The notes: generated by a model from the sequence alone, not told the origin. A stretch of DNA of 43,726 bases from Dolichospermum sp. UHCC 0259 (GCF_009711935.1 NZ_VIKX01000095.1:1-43726); one strand, 5' to 3'; counted from the first letter of the stretch, positions 8,624 to 17,722 are shown. Program-made: numbers and translations.

Positions 8624-9505
8624 TTAAAAAGAACCAATGATCATTCCTGACAAAATTAGAAAACCAATCCAGACGTTTTGACGAAACATTTCCCCATAAG
8701 CAGGATGAGGTATTTCGGGCTGTTGTAAGCGGATAATTTGCCAAATCCAGCCGATGGTAGCGAGGATTAAACTGATCCAAAATACTATATCTAAGTGAAC
8801 TAATACACCTACTCCAGCGAGGAGAATAACTGTCCCTATGAAGAAAATAGCGATCGCTGTTGGGGCATATTTACCAAAGAATAAGGCGCTAGAATTAATC
8901 CCAATGCGTTGATCATCTGTGCGATCGCTCATTGCATAGATCGTATCAAATCCTAATGTCCATAGTACCGTCGCCCCCCAAAGTAACCACGTCGGTGCTG
9001 TAATATTGGCTGTAACTGCACTCCAACTAATTAAAACCGCAAAACCCCAAGCTATGGAAAGCACCAATTGAGGAACAGGAAACACCCGTTTTGCGCCAGG
9101 ATACAGGACAATCACCGGAACGGCGGCTACAGACAACCAGAAGCTTAAAGAGTTAAGATAAAAGGCCATAACTGCGGCACAGACAAGGGAGACTATCCCC
9201 ACCACAATCCCGATTTTAACAGACAGGGCGCGAGATGCCAAAGGGCGATCGCGTGTTCTCTCAACTTGGGGATCAATATCTCTGTCCCATAAATCATTAA
9301 CCACACAACCAGCCGCACTGGTGGCGATACTACCGCAAATAATTACTCCTACCAGGGGGATAGGCGGTTTACCCGCAGCGGCTAAAAATACAGCCCACAA
9401 TGCGGGTATCATCAGAATTAACCTACCTTCCGGTTTATTCCACCTTAACAGCCGGATAATTACAAGCCATAATGGTTCTGGGTTGGTTTTTGCTGTCTCC
9501 AACAT
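8624..9505 (-). CDS. ubiA: 4-hydroxybenzoate polyprenyltransferase (UbiA family, plastoquinone pathway)
   Basis: Integral membrane prenyltransferase attaching a polyprenyl chain, solanesyl in cyanobacteria, to 4-hydroxybenzoate, an early step of plastoquinone-9 synthesis. The first Asp-rich motif is NDLWDRDID (N70, D71, D74, D78) and the second is DRTDD (194-198); both bind Mg2+-diphosphate. Between and after them lie about eight to nine hydrophobic segments. The 293 residues match the family. It is divergent from the ppx-like gene with an 84-bp intergenic region that must hold both promoters. The UbiA family also includes chlorophyll and tocopherol prenyltransferases, but the motifs fit the 4-hydroxybenzoate branch best. 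Confidence 0.9.
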   Translation of the reverse strand: MLETAKTNPEPLWLVIIRLLRWNKPEGRLILMIPALWAVFLAAAGKPPIPLVGVIICGSIATSAAGCVVNDLWDRDIDPQVERTRDRPLASRALSVKIGIVVGIVSLVCAAVMAFYLNSLSFWLSVAAVPVIVLYPGAKRVFPVPQLVLSIAWGFAVLISWSAVTANITAPTWLLWGATVLWTLGFDTIYAMSDRTDDQRIGINSSALFFGKYAPTAIAIFFIGTVILLAGVGVLVHLDIVFWISLILATIGWIWQIIRLQQPEIPHPAYGEMFRQNVWIGFLILSGMIIGSF

Positions 9506-9589
9506 ATTTGCTCATTTAACATATCTTTACATTTATAGAATATCCTTATTTGCTATTTCTCCTCCAGTCCCTATTCACAAGCACAAAAA

Positions 9590-11236
9590 ATGGTAAATTC
9601 CGTCTCGGCTAATTGGGAGAACACACCCAGCCAATCAGTTCCAGAAAATCAGATGATTGCAGCCATTGATATTGGTACAAATTCTTTGCACATGGTGGTG
9701 GTAAAAATTGACGCGACTTTACCATCTTTTACCATTATTGCCAGAGAAAAGGAAACGGTGAGATTAGGCGATCGCAATTTAATTACTGGCGACTTAAAAC
9801 CAGAAGTCATGAGTAGAGCGATCGCCTGTTTAGGCAGATTCAAAACCCTTGCTGAAAGCTTAGGAACAAATAGCATTGTGGCTGTAGCGACAAGTGCCGT
9901 CCGTGAATCTCCCAATGGACAAGAATTTCTTCATCAAATCGAAACCGAAGTTGGCTTAATCGTTGACTTGATTTCTGGACCAGAAGAAGCCCGTCGCATC
10001 TACTTAGGTGTCTTGTCGGGGATGGAATTTAACAACAAACCCCACATCATCATTGACATTGGTGGTGGTTCAACAGAATTGATTTTAGGAGACAGCGAAG
10101 AACCCCGTAGTCTCACCAGTACCAAAATCGGTGCAGTCCGACTAACTGGAGAATTAATCGCCTCAGATCCCATCAGCGAAACCGAATTTCAATACCTCCA
10201 GGCTTACGCTAGAGGAATGTTAGAACGTTCTGTAGAAGAAGTCCAAAGAAAACTCAAAATTGGTGATTTTCCCCAGTTAATCGGCACATCTGGGACAATA
10301 GAAACCATTGCCACCATCCATGCACGGGAAAAATTAGGTCTTATTCCCACCACCCTCAACGGCTATCAATTCAGTCTCCAAGACTTGCGAACCTGGGTAA
10401 ATCGCCTTCGCAAAATGACCAATGTAGAACGGGCTACCATTCCGGGAATGCCAGAAAAGAGGTCAGAAGTGATACTTTCAGGAGCAGTAATTTTACAGGA
10501 AGCCATGACCTTGTTAGGAGTCGAATCCTTAACAGTATGTGAGCGTTCTCTTCGAGAAGGCGTAATTGTAGACTGGATGCTGACTCATGGCTTCATTGAC
10601 AACAGACTACGGTTTCAAAGTTCCATTCGAGAACGCAGTGTATTAAAAACTGCCAAAAAATATCAAACTAACTTAGAACATAGCGATCGCGTTACCGCTT
10701 TTGCACTAGATATATTTGACCAAACCAAAGGACAACTACATTATTGGAATGCAGATCAACGCCAATTACTATGGGCTGCTGCCATTTTACACAATTGTGG
10801 TCACTATATCAGCCATTCTGCACACCACAAACATTCATACTACTTAATTAGAAATGGCGAATTACTCGGTTATAACGAAACCGAAATTGAAATCATCGCC
10901 AATATAGCCCGTTATCACCGCAAATCTCCACCCAAAAAAAAGCACGACAGCTATCGAAATCTACTCCACAAAGAACATCGGACAATGGTTAATCAACTCA
11001 GCGCCATCTTAAGATTAGCTGTAGCTTTAGACCGAAGACAAATAGGCGCTATTTCTCATGTTAAATGTGACTATATTCCCAACTTCAAAGAATTTAAAAT
11101 GTCCATATTTCCATCTACCACTGATGATGAATGTTCCTTAGAAATGTGGAGTTTAGATTACAAAAAAGGAGTCTTTGAAGAAGAATTTGGTTTGAGATTC
11201 GTAGCAACATTAATGAATACAGGACATTTCATCTGA
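9590..11236 (+). CDS. ppx: Ppx/GppA family exopolyphosphatase
   Basis: Phosphatase of the sugar-kinase/Hsp70 fold that releases phosphate from polyphosphate or hydrolyses pppGpp. Residues 23-32 carry IAAIDIGTNS and 156-161 carry DIGGGS, the two phosphate-binding loops; TSGTIETI follows in the second lobe. From about residue 340 comes an HD-like helical domain (HSDRVTAFALDIFDQ, LHNCGHYISHSAHH, YHRK), as in the longer Ppx proteins. The 548 residues are normal for cyanobacterial members. Ppx and GppA activities cannot be separated by sequence reading. It ends 119 bp before the convergent HEPN gene, with a GC-rich hairpin between. Confidence 0.93.
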   Translation: MVNSVSANWENTPSQSVPENQMIAAIDIGTNSLHMVVVKIDATLPSFTIIAREKETVRLGDRNLITGDLKPEVMSRAIACLGRFKTLAESLGTNSIVAVATSAVRESPNGQEFLHQIETEVGLIVDLISGPEEARRIYLGVLSGMEFNNKPHIIIDIGGGSTELILGDSEEPRSLTSTKIGAVRLTGELIASDPISETEFQYLQAYARGMLERSVEEVQRKLKIGDFPQLIGTSGTIETIATIHAREKLGLIPTTLNGYQFSLQDLRTWVNRLRKMTNVERATIPGMPEKRSEVILSGAVILQEAMTLLGVESLTVCERSLREGVIVDWMLTHGFIDNRLRFQSSIRERSVLKTAKKYQTNLEHSDRVTAFALDIFDQTKGQLHYWNADQRQLLWAAAILHNCGHYISHSAHHKHSYYLIRNGELLGYNETEIEIIANIARYHRKSPPKKKHDSYRNLLHKEHRTMVNQLSAILRLAVALDRRQIGAISHVKCDYIPNFKEFKMSIFPSTTDDECSLEMWSLDYKKGVFEEEFGLRFVATLMNTGHFI

Positions 11237-11297
11237 ATTGGTAGCGCACAAATCTTTTAGCATTTATGTCTGTATCTGCAAATCCTAAAGTCTGTAG

Positions 11298-11316
11298 GGG
11301 CGCAGGGCCTGCGCCC
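11298..11316. terminator. GC-rich hairpin between convergent genes
   Basis: Arms GGGCGCAG (11298-11305) and CTGCGCCC (11309-11316) with a 3-base loop. It follows the ppx stop and also lies past the end of the minus-strand HEPN gene, so it could terminate both. Similar GGGCGCAGG...CCTGCGCCC elements occur dispersed in cyanobacterial genomes. Confidence 0.6.
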
Positions 11317-11355
11317 TCAATTATATTTCACCAAGTGTGATTACCGCTATATGAG

Positions 11356-11811
11356 TTACTTGATTATTTCCTCCAAAATTTCTACAGCCTTTTTGACATT
11401 ATTATGGTAGCTCAATATATTGTGATAGCTCATACCTATACTTTTACCATGAGCTATTTTGTGGCGATTTTCAACCACATTATCTATAGAGGTTTTTATT
11501 TGATCATTTATTTTATTAGTGAATTCATTTGCCCAATCTGAGCTAAATTCAAGCAATATTCTTTTAATTTTCTCTGTTTTACAGTTTGTTATATCATCTA
11601 TCTTTTTTCCAACAAATTTTTGAATATTGGCTGAAGCTTTATTTTCACAATATTTTTCTAATAAAACTCTCAAAGATTCCTCAATGAATCCTGATACCAA
11701 TATACATAAATATTTTGACCATTCACTTTTAATCTCTAGTTCTTCAAAAAGGGCAACTTTTTTAAATAGATTATCTATTTTCTGACGATGAGCTAATATA
11801 GATGGATTCAT
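11356..11811 (-). CDS. HEPN-domain protein, putative ribonuclease
   Basis: An all-alpha protein of 151 residues. The C-terminal half carries R-x4-H in the string ENRHKIAHGK (R116, H121), the catalytic signature of HEPN ribonucleases. An earlier helix has SGFIEESLRVLLEKY (40-54), resembling the RiboL-PSP / MAE_28990-like HEPN families. HEPN proteins of this kind are RNases or toxins in anti-phage and toxin-antitoxin systems. The ATG overlaps the stop of the upstream DUF262 gene by 4 bases (ATGA), so the two are translationally coupled and probably act together. The gene is A+T-rich and lies in a stretch without HIP1 sites, suggesting acquisition. The fold call is fairly good; the activity is inferred from the motif. 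Confidence 0.7.
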   Translation of the reverse strand: MNPSILAHRQKIDNLFKKVALFEELEIKSEWSKYLCILVSGFIEESLRVLLEKYCENKASANIQKFVGKKIDDITNCKTEKIKRILLEFSSDWANEFTNKINDQIKTSIDNVVENRHKIAHGKSIGMSYHNILSYHNNVKKAVEILEEIIK

Positions 11812-12827
11812 AAATGAGTGTTTCTATAAAGCTTTTGCACATACTCCAGTCTCGTCATCAGATTTTTTCTATTGGTTGTTGAAGGTTGGGAAAATGACCA
11901 AAAGTGCTTGTCATTAATCAGCAATTCATAAAACTTTTTAAATTTTGAACATTCCAAACCTTTGTCCAACTCTTGAGCAGTTAGCAGCATAACACTATCA
12001 AAGAGGATTTGGAATTTTTTCTTCTCATGAAAAACCTTAGAACCAATACAAGTTTTAAGAAAATCTATTGTTTTAATAAATATATTTTTCATCTCTTTTT
12101 CGGAGATTATATCTAAATCTTTATTTTTCAACATAAATTGATTGAGAAAATTTTTCATATTGCCCGAATAATTTTCTAAGTCGAAATGAAGAGCTAAAAA
12201 TCTTAAAATATGCTCTTGTTCATTAGCCCTAATATCATCCTTCCCATAAAGCTCTCTCCATGTTTCGTTACTTGATAAATCTTGAAGCAACTCACTAAAA
12301 GAACCATGATAAATAGCATTGCGAATTTCCTGGGAATTTAAGGGAGTTCCAGTGGTATTAAGTCGTTCAAATAGATAAAATATACCCTGTAGATCATAAC
12401 TTTCAGATATGATTATACAGTGGATTATTGCATTACCAAGCTCACGACGCTCGGATAGAGGTAATGTAGAATAAGTTAAGCCTTCTAGCTGTTGAACAAC
12501 CTTTTTAAGCTTAAATACTTTCCCATTTGGAAAAGATTCTTGAAAGAAATATTGTAAAGTTTTCAGGCGTTGTTGTCCATCTATAACCAGATATTTTTTA
12601 GAAAATTTATCTTTAGCGAGAAAGAGTGAAGGACTAGGAAGACCTAATAACAAGGTTTCAATAAAGCGTGATGCTTCTTCTTCTTTCCAAACATAGTCTC
12701 TCTGAAACCCCGGAATAATAAATTCTTGTTCTTCCATTCGTTTTACTAATGTATCAACAGGAAAATCAGCACCGTAATACTCAACTTCTAGTCTTGGACT
12801 TTCTGTTTCTTGTATGTCGTAGTTCAT
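11808..12827 (-). CDS. DUF262 (GmrS-like N-terminal) domain protein
   Basis: A DUF262 protein of 339 residues. Signature elements are IPGFQRDYVW (38-47), VIDGQQRLKTL (81-91) and FERLNTTGTPLNSQEIRNA (from 153). DUF262 is the ParB/Srx-like domain of GmrS, SspE and related anti-phage proteins, where the DGQQR loop binds or hydrolyses nucleotide and the domain senses modified DNA or phage products. In GmrSD and SspE it partners with a DUF1524 His-Me nuclease, but I see no DUF1524-like His/Asn motif in the rest of this protein (200-339, helical). The downstream overlapping gene is instead a HEPN RNase candidate, so this is probably the sensor or regulator of a two-gene defence-like unit. Confidence 0.85.
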   Translation of the reverse strand: MNYDIQETESPRLEVEYYGADFPVDTLVKRMEEQEFIIPGFQRDYVWKEEEASRFIETLLLGLPSPSLFLAKDKFSKKYLVIDGQQRLKTLQYFFQESFPNGKVFKLKKVVQQLEGLTYSTLPLSERRELGNAIIHCIIISESYDLQGIFYLFERLNTTGTPLNSQEIRNAIYHGSFSELLQDLSSNETWRELYGKDDIRANEQEHILRFLALHFDLENYSGNMKNFLNQFMLKNKDLDIISEKEMKNIFIKTIDFLKTCIGSKVFHEKKKFQILFDSVMLLTAQELDKGLECSKFKKFYELLINDKHFWSFSQPSTTNRKNLMTRLEYVQKLYRNTHL

Positions 12828-13187
12828 AGGTTAGTTATACATTTATACTTACTATATTAGTGGAATGGTTGCACATCCTCTTAGATCGTAGCCCATCTGC
12901 CAGTTTATTTAAATTATATCTATCAGATTGCCATAAACCGCCTCCCTGGGTGAACTAACCTCACGGCTAATACCTATAAACAAAAATTATATATGTATAA
13001 ATATCACAATACAAACTTATTGTTTCCACAGTTTCATAGCCCTAACCATACCTTGATATATTCACAGAAGTATTTATCAAAACAAAGTAAAAAAAATAAC
13101 ACTTAAAAATAGAAATTTCTTTTATAAAAAATCAGCCGAGCCATGCTAAAGTTTTAATCTTGTTATCCTCCTTAGCTGCTTCAGCTT
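12828..13187. other. Divergent A+T-rich region between DUF262 and CyRepA1 genes
   Basis: About 360 bases carrying the promoters of two divergent accessory genes. Very A+T-rich from about 12960 to 13130. I looked for iterons or a replication-origin repeat, as would suit a plasmid Rep gene, and found none that repeat convincingly. No RNA gene is recognised. Confidence 0.4.
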
Positions 13188-16100
13188 ATGTATCTGCCTT
13201 CTTTACATCCACAACACCTTGAAGAATTAGTCAAGAACAGTGGTATAAACTTAGACTTGATTCTTTTGAACTTTAAATCGCTTCAAGGCATCAACGTTTA
13301 TGAATATTTGCTGATTTCTGACCAACTCCCTCGTACCAATACAGGGATGATTAGAAATGCTTGGTTACATCGTTATAATCATGTGATAGAGGGTGGTTGG
13401 TGGTGTTCTGGACTAGACCCCCTCAACAACTGGCATGGTATGGAATGGGGATGTTTTAAACCCGACCAACCGCGACAAAATCAAAAAGGTAAATCAATCA
13501 AATACGAACATCCTCCCAGCACACCCACACGCATATTTTGTTTACGCATACCTTTACAAATTTGGCAACAAGTTGGACAACGTTACAACTTAAATTTACC
13601 AGAAAATATCACCATTAATCATGATGGTGAAGCCGAAGGTTTTTGGGAATGGGTAATTAAAAATAAAATAGCTATTGTTATTTGTGAAGGTGTAAAAAAA
13701 GCCGCATCTCTTTTAAGTCAAGGATATGTTGCGATTGCGATTCCTGGGATTAATAGCGGTTATCGAGTCATTAAAGATGAATTTGGCAAAGTTACCCGGC
13801 GGCAATTAATACCTGATTTAGCCGCATTTACAAATACAAAACGCGATTTTTATATTTGTTTTGACTTTGAAACCCAAGCCAAAAAAATTGCCGCTGTCAA
13901 TAATGCAATTTCCCAACTCGGTTATTTATTTCAACAACAAAACTGCCCTGTTAAAGTTGTCGAACTTCCGGGAAAAGAAAAAGGAGTTGATGAATTTATC
14001 ATTGCTAAAGGTGCAACAGCCTTTGATAAAACTTATCGTCAAAGTCTAGATTTAGATATTTATATTGCCCAAACCAAAACCCATACAGAGTTAACAATTC
14101 CAGCAGCACTTACTATTAACCGTCCTTATTTGGGAAACATTGCCTTTCCTACCTCTGGTTTAGTGGGAGTCAAATCAGCAAAAGGTACAGGTAAAACCAC
14201 AGCCCTACAAAGCATTGTTCAACAAGCAAAAAACAATAATCAACCAGTTTTATTAATTACCCATAGAATCATCTTAGGAAGATTTTTGTGCGATAAAATC
14301 GGCATTAAATGGGGTTTTGAGCATCAAGAATGGAGTATAGAAGCTGATGAAGTACCTGTTACTTATCCTTTAGCAATTACCCCATCTTTAGGATTATGTG
14401 TAGATTCAATTTGGAAATTAAAACCCGAAGATTGGCGCGGTGCAATATTAATTTTAGACGAAGTTGAACAATCTTTATGGCATTTACTCAATAGCAATAC
14501 CTGTAAACAAAAACGAGTTAAAATTCTCCGCATTTTCCAACAACTAATTTCTACAGTTCTCACAACTGGAGGATTAATCATTGCCCAAGATGCCGATTTA
14601 TCAGATGTATCTTTAGAATATTTACAGACTTTATCAGGAATTAAATTAACTCCTTGGGTAGTAGTGAATGAATGGAAACCGGAAAAAGGTTGGGATACAA
14701 CTTTTTATGATTCACCCAATCCTACACCCCTAATTCATCAATTGGAATTAGACCTAATTGCTGGACGAAGATGCTATGTAACTACCGATAGTCGTTCTGG
14801 GCGTTACAGTTGTGAAACCATTGAACGTTATTTAAGAGAACGGTTACAAAAACTTAGAAGAGAATTTCCTGAAACCCTCGTAGTTAGCAGTCATACTACA
14901 AATACACCTGGCCATGCAGCCGTTGATTTAATAGCAGCAATAAATCAAAAAATCACTGATTATGATACTGTTTTTGTTACCCCTAGTTTGGGGACAGGAA
15001 TTAGTATTGATGTCCAACATTTTGACCGAGTTTATGGTATTTTTCAAGGGGTAATTCCTGACTCAGAAGCCCGTCAAGCTTTAGCAAGAGTTAGAGATAA
15101 TGTTCCCCGTGTGATTTGGTGCGCTAAACGTGGTATTGGCTTAATCGGGAGTGGTAGTACAAATTATCGGTTACTATCTCATTGGTATCAAGAAAATCAA
15201 AAAGAAAATTTGGCTTTATTAAGTCCTTTACATAAAATAGATGTAGATTTACCTTTAGTTTATGATCCAATTCATTTACGCACTTGGGCGAAATTATCTG
15301 CCAGGGTAAATGCCTCTATTCGTCTTTATCGGCAATCTATGCAAGATGGATTGATAGCTGATGGTCATTATATCCAAATGCGAAGTAATGAAGTACAAAA
15401 CAACATTCTCCGTGATTTACGTTTAGCCTTTTTTGCCACTGAACCTAGTGATTTAGAAAATCGTAAACGGTTAATTGTCGAAATTGTGAAAGTGCAAAAA
15501 GATTGGGCGCAAAGTCGGCAAAAAGCTAAGGAAATTAAACGCAAAATCAAAGACATTAAGCAGCAGAATCAATTAGCAGCAGCCAATTCTGTAGCTACAG
15601 CTAAGGATATTGACTATCTAGAATATGAGCATCTATTAACTAAACATTCTCTCAGTAATGCCGAACGTCATCAAGTTAATAAATATATTCTCAGGCAAAG
15701 GTATGGAATTGTCGTCACTCCTCAACTTAAATTACAAGACGAAAAAGGATATTATGGACAATTGTTAATTCATTATTATCTAACTCATGAAAGTGAATAT
15801 TTTCATATCAAAGATCAACAAGAATGGAGTCAGCAGCTATTGTGGGGTGAAGGTAAAGTTTTTCTGCCAGATTTAAGAACTTATACGTTGAAAGTGGAAG
15901 CTATGCGGGCTTTGGGAATAATGCAATTTTTGGAAATAGAAAGGGTATTCACTGAAAATGATGCTGACTTGATTTGGTTGAAAAATGTGGCTATACAAAG
16001 TAGTAGACATATTAAACGGGCTTTAGGAATTGATTTAGTTAGAGGTAAGGAATCTGTTGCGGGAATTAAGCTATTAAACAGACTTTTAAGTTTGTTGGGT

Positions 16101-16286
16101 TTGAAGTTGCAACAAGTCAATGATGGTTATCAAATTGATTTAGAAACTCTCAATGACGGTAGAGATAAAATATTTGCAGTTTGGCAACACCGTGATGATT
16201 TGATGTTAACTTCTTTACATAATATGGAACGAGAAATGGTGGATTTATCTAGGAAGTCTCAGTGTGAAACTGTGTTGATAAGTTGA
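13188..16286 (+). CDS. CyRepA1-type plasmid replication protein (DUF3854, helicase-like)
   Basis: A 1032-residue multidomain protein matching the cyanobacterial plasmid replication protein family CyRepA1. Residues about 120-285 form the DUF3854 / TOPRIM-like primase region: VICEGVKKAASLL has the acidic E167, and ICFDFE supplies D226/E228 where D-x-D is usual. A helicase domain follows with Walker A SAKGTGKTT (330-338), LILDEVEQ (DEVEQ 424-428) as Walker B, VFVTPSLGTGISID (595-608) and the arginine-finger region EARQALARVRDN (627-638). The C-terminal 350 residues are helical and unassigned. It likely primes and unwinds a plasmid origin. Here it sits among chromosomal genes, so it may be a relic or an integrated plasmid gene. 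The frame is intact. Confidence 0.85.
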   Translation: MYLPSLHPQHLEELVKNSGINLDLILLNFKSLQGINVYEYLLISDQLPRTNTGMIRNAWLHRYNHVIEGGWWCSGLDPLNNWHGMEWGCFKPDQPRQNQKGKSIKYEHPPSTPTRIFCLRIPLQIWQQVGQRYNLNLPENITINHDGEAEGFWEWVIKNKIAIVICEGVKKAASLLSQGYVAIAIPGINSGYRVIKDEFGKVTRRQLIPDLAAFTNTKRDFYICFDFETQAKKIAAVNNAISQLGYLFQQQNCPVKVVELPGKEKGVDEFIIAKGATAFDKTYRQSLDLDIYIAQTKTHTELTIPAALTINRPYLGNIAFPTSGLVGVKSAKGTGKTTALQSIVQQAKNNNQPVLLITHRIILGRFLCDKIGIKWGFEHQEWSIEADEVPVTYPLAITPSLGLCVDSIWKLKPEDWRGAILILDEVEQSLWHLLNSNTCKQKRVKILRIFQQLISTVLTTGGLIIAQDADLSDVSLEYLQTLSGIKLTPWVVVNEWKPEKGWDTTFYDSPNPTPLIHQLELDLIAGRRCYVTTDSRSGRYSCETIERYLRERLQKLRREFPETLVVSSHTTNTPGHAAVDLIAAINQKITDYDTVFVTPSLGTGISIDVQHFDRVYGIFQGVIPDSEARQALARVRDNVPRVIWCAKRGIGLIGSGSTNYRLLSHWYQENQKENLALLSPLHKIDVDLPLVYDPIHLRTWAKLSARVNASIRLYRQSMQDGLIADGHYIQMRSNEVQNNILRDLRLAFFATEPSDLENRKRLIVEIVKVQKDWAQSRQKAKEIKRKIKDIKQQNQLAAANSVATAKDIDYLEYEHLLTKHSLSNAERHQVNKYILRQRYGIVVTPQLKLQDEKGYYGQLLIHYYLTHESEYFHIKDQQEWSQQLLWGEGKVFLPDLRTYTLKVEAMRALGIMQFLEIERVFTENDADLIWLKNVAIQSSRHIKRALGIDLVRGKESVAGIKLLNRLLSLLGLKLQQVNDGYQIDLETLNDGRDKIFAVWQHRDDLMLTSLHNMEREMVDLSRKSQCETVLIS

Positions 16287-16297
16287 CCAAAAAAACA

Positions 16298-16329
16298 GAT
16301 CCCCGACTTCTTTGAGAAGTGGGGGATCT
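16298..16329. repeat. Dispersed palindrome, copy 2
   Basis: GATCCCCGACTTCT (16298-16311) pairs with AGAAGTGGGGGATC (16315-16328), with a TTG loop and one mismatch. It lies 11 bases after the CyRepA1 stop and before the TPR gene. It could be the terminator of the replication gene, which would separate the two transcripts. Confidence 0.8.
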
Positions 16330-16370
16330 ATCTGTGGTAGAATCTAGTTTGTGCGCTTACAAGTTACAAA

Positions 16371-17681
16371 ATGAATAAAAATATCAATTTTGATGTTGTT
16401 AATGCTTTGCACCAACAGGGTTTAGATCATTATCATAGTGGTAATTATGAAAAAGCAGTTGCTAATTTTGATGCAGTTTTAGAATTATACCCTGATTTCT
16501 CGATAGCTTATATTAATCGAGGTAATATTTTTCATATTTTAGGGAATTATGAAAAAGCGAGCGCTGATTATAAACAATGTATAAAAATAAATCCTAATTT
16601 TGCGGAAGCTTATCATAATCTTGGCAATAGTTATTATGCTTTGCAAGAATATGAAAATGCCCTTTCTAATTATAATTTTTCTCTACAAATTAATCCTAAA
16701 TTTGGTGCAGCTTACTACAATCGCGGTTTAGTTTATGCTCGTATTCAAGATTATCACCAAGCAATTAAAGATTTTAATCAAGCATTAAAAATAGTCCCTG
16801 ATGATATTCAAGCATACTCTGAACGAGGTTTAGTCTATAGCAACTTGGGAGATTATGAAAATGCTATTCAAGATTATAACCAAGCATTACAAATCAATCC
16901 CACATTAGCTTCATTATATGGGTTTCGAGCTAATGCACATCATCAATTAGGAAATTATGAAAGCGCTATTCAAGATTATAACCAAGCATTACAAATCAAT
17001 CCTCGTTTAGCTACAGCGTATTATGGACGGGGCATGGTACGGGAAGCTATGCAAGACTTTGTTAATGCAGTTACGGATTATACTCAAGCTATAGAAATGT
17101 CTCCAGAATTTGCCCCAGCTTATTGTAAACGAGGTGATGCTCATAAGTTGTTAGGTAATATACAAACGGCTATTCAAGATTACAATCAAGCCCTGCTAAT
17201 AGATACGGATTTTTTAGCTGCTTATTATCATCGAGGAAGTAGCCGTTATGTAGTTAAAGATTTTGCTGGTGCAGTTAGTGATTTTACTGAGGCTTTACGC
17301 TTGAATCCCCAGTCCGCTGTATTTTATAGCGATCGCGCCAATGCTCGTTATGCCCTGAAAGAATATCAAAAAGCCATATCAGATTATACTCAAGCCATCA
17401 GCATTAACCCCAGTTTAGCCGAAGATTGGTTTAATCGAGGTCGGAGTCGCTTTCTGGTCGGAGAATTAAATAGCGCATTAGCAGATTTAGACCAAGCGAT
17501 ACAATTACAGCCCCGTTATCCTTTAGCTTATTTAGTCAGAGCAGATATCCATAAACATTTGGGTAATCAGTTAGATGCGATCGCTGATTTTCGTAAATCT
17601 GCTGATCTCTATTCTCAGTCAGGAAACACGCGATATTACCAAGAGATTACCAATTTGATTACCAAAATGTCTCAGACTTGA
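16371..17681 (+). CDS. TPR-repeat protein (12 tandem TPRs)
   Basis: A 436-residue protein made almost entirely of 34-residue tetratricopeptide repeats. I count twelve, from VNALHQQGLDHYHSGNYEKA to the DAIADF unit, followed by a short capping helix. Each unit shows the W/Y-x3-G/A...Y-x2-A...F/Y-x2-A/L-L-x-P pattern. There is no signal peptide or membrane segment, so it is probably a cytoplasmic scaffold; the partner is unknown. Units 5 and 6 share 38 identical bases exactly 102 bp apart (16863-16900 and 16965-17002), a sign of recent unit duplication. The gene follows CyRepA1 on the same strand, but a palindrome lies between. Confidence 0.9.
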   Translation: MNKNINFDVVNALHQQGLDHYHSGNYEKAVANFDAVLELYPDFSIAYINRGNIFHILGNYEKASADYKQCIKINPNFAEAYHNLGNSYYALQEYENALSNYNFSLQINPKFGAAYYNRGLVYARIQDYHQAIKDFNQALKIVPDDIQAYSERGLVYSNLGDYENAIQDYNQALQINPTLASLYGFRANAHHQLGNYESAIQDYNQALQINPRLATAYYGRGMVREAMQDFVNAVTDYTQAIEMSPEFAPAYCKRGDAHKLLGNIQTAIQDYNQALLIDTDFLAAYYHRGSSRYVVKDFAGAVSDFTEALRLNPQSAVFYSDRANARYALKEYQKAISDYTQAISINPSLAEDWFNRGRSRFLVGELNSALADLDQAIQLQPRYPLAYLVRADIHKHLGNQLDAIADFRKSADLYSQSGNTRYYQEITNLITKMSQT

Positions 17682-17694
17682 ATAGGGAACAGGT

Positions 17695-17722
17695 GACTGG
17701 GGACTGGGGACTGGGGACTGGG
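17695..17722. repeat. Short tandem repeat (GACTGGG)x4
   Basis: Four perfect heptamers between the convergent TPR and pyrE genes. The complementary unit CCCAGTC is the same motif as in the array at 36074-36129. Confidence 0.85.

Noticed and set aside
12828-13187. Iteron-type replication origin next to CyRepA1
   Set aside because: No set of spaced identical repeats could be found by reading; only general A+T richness.
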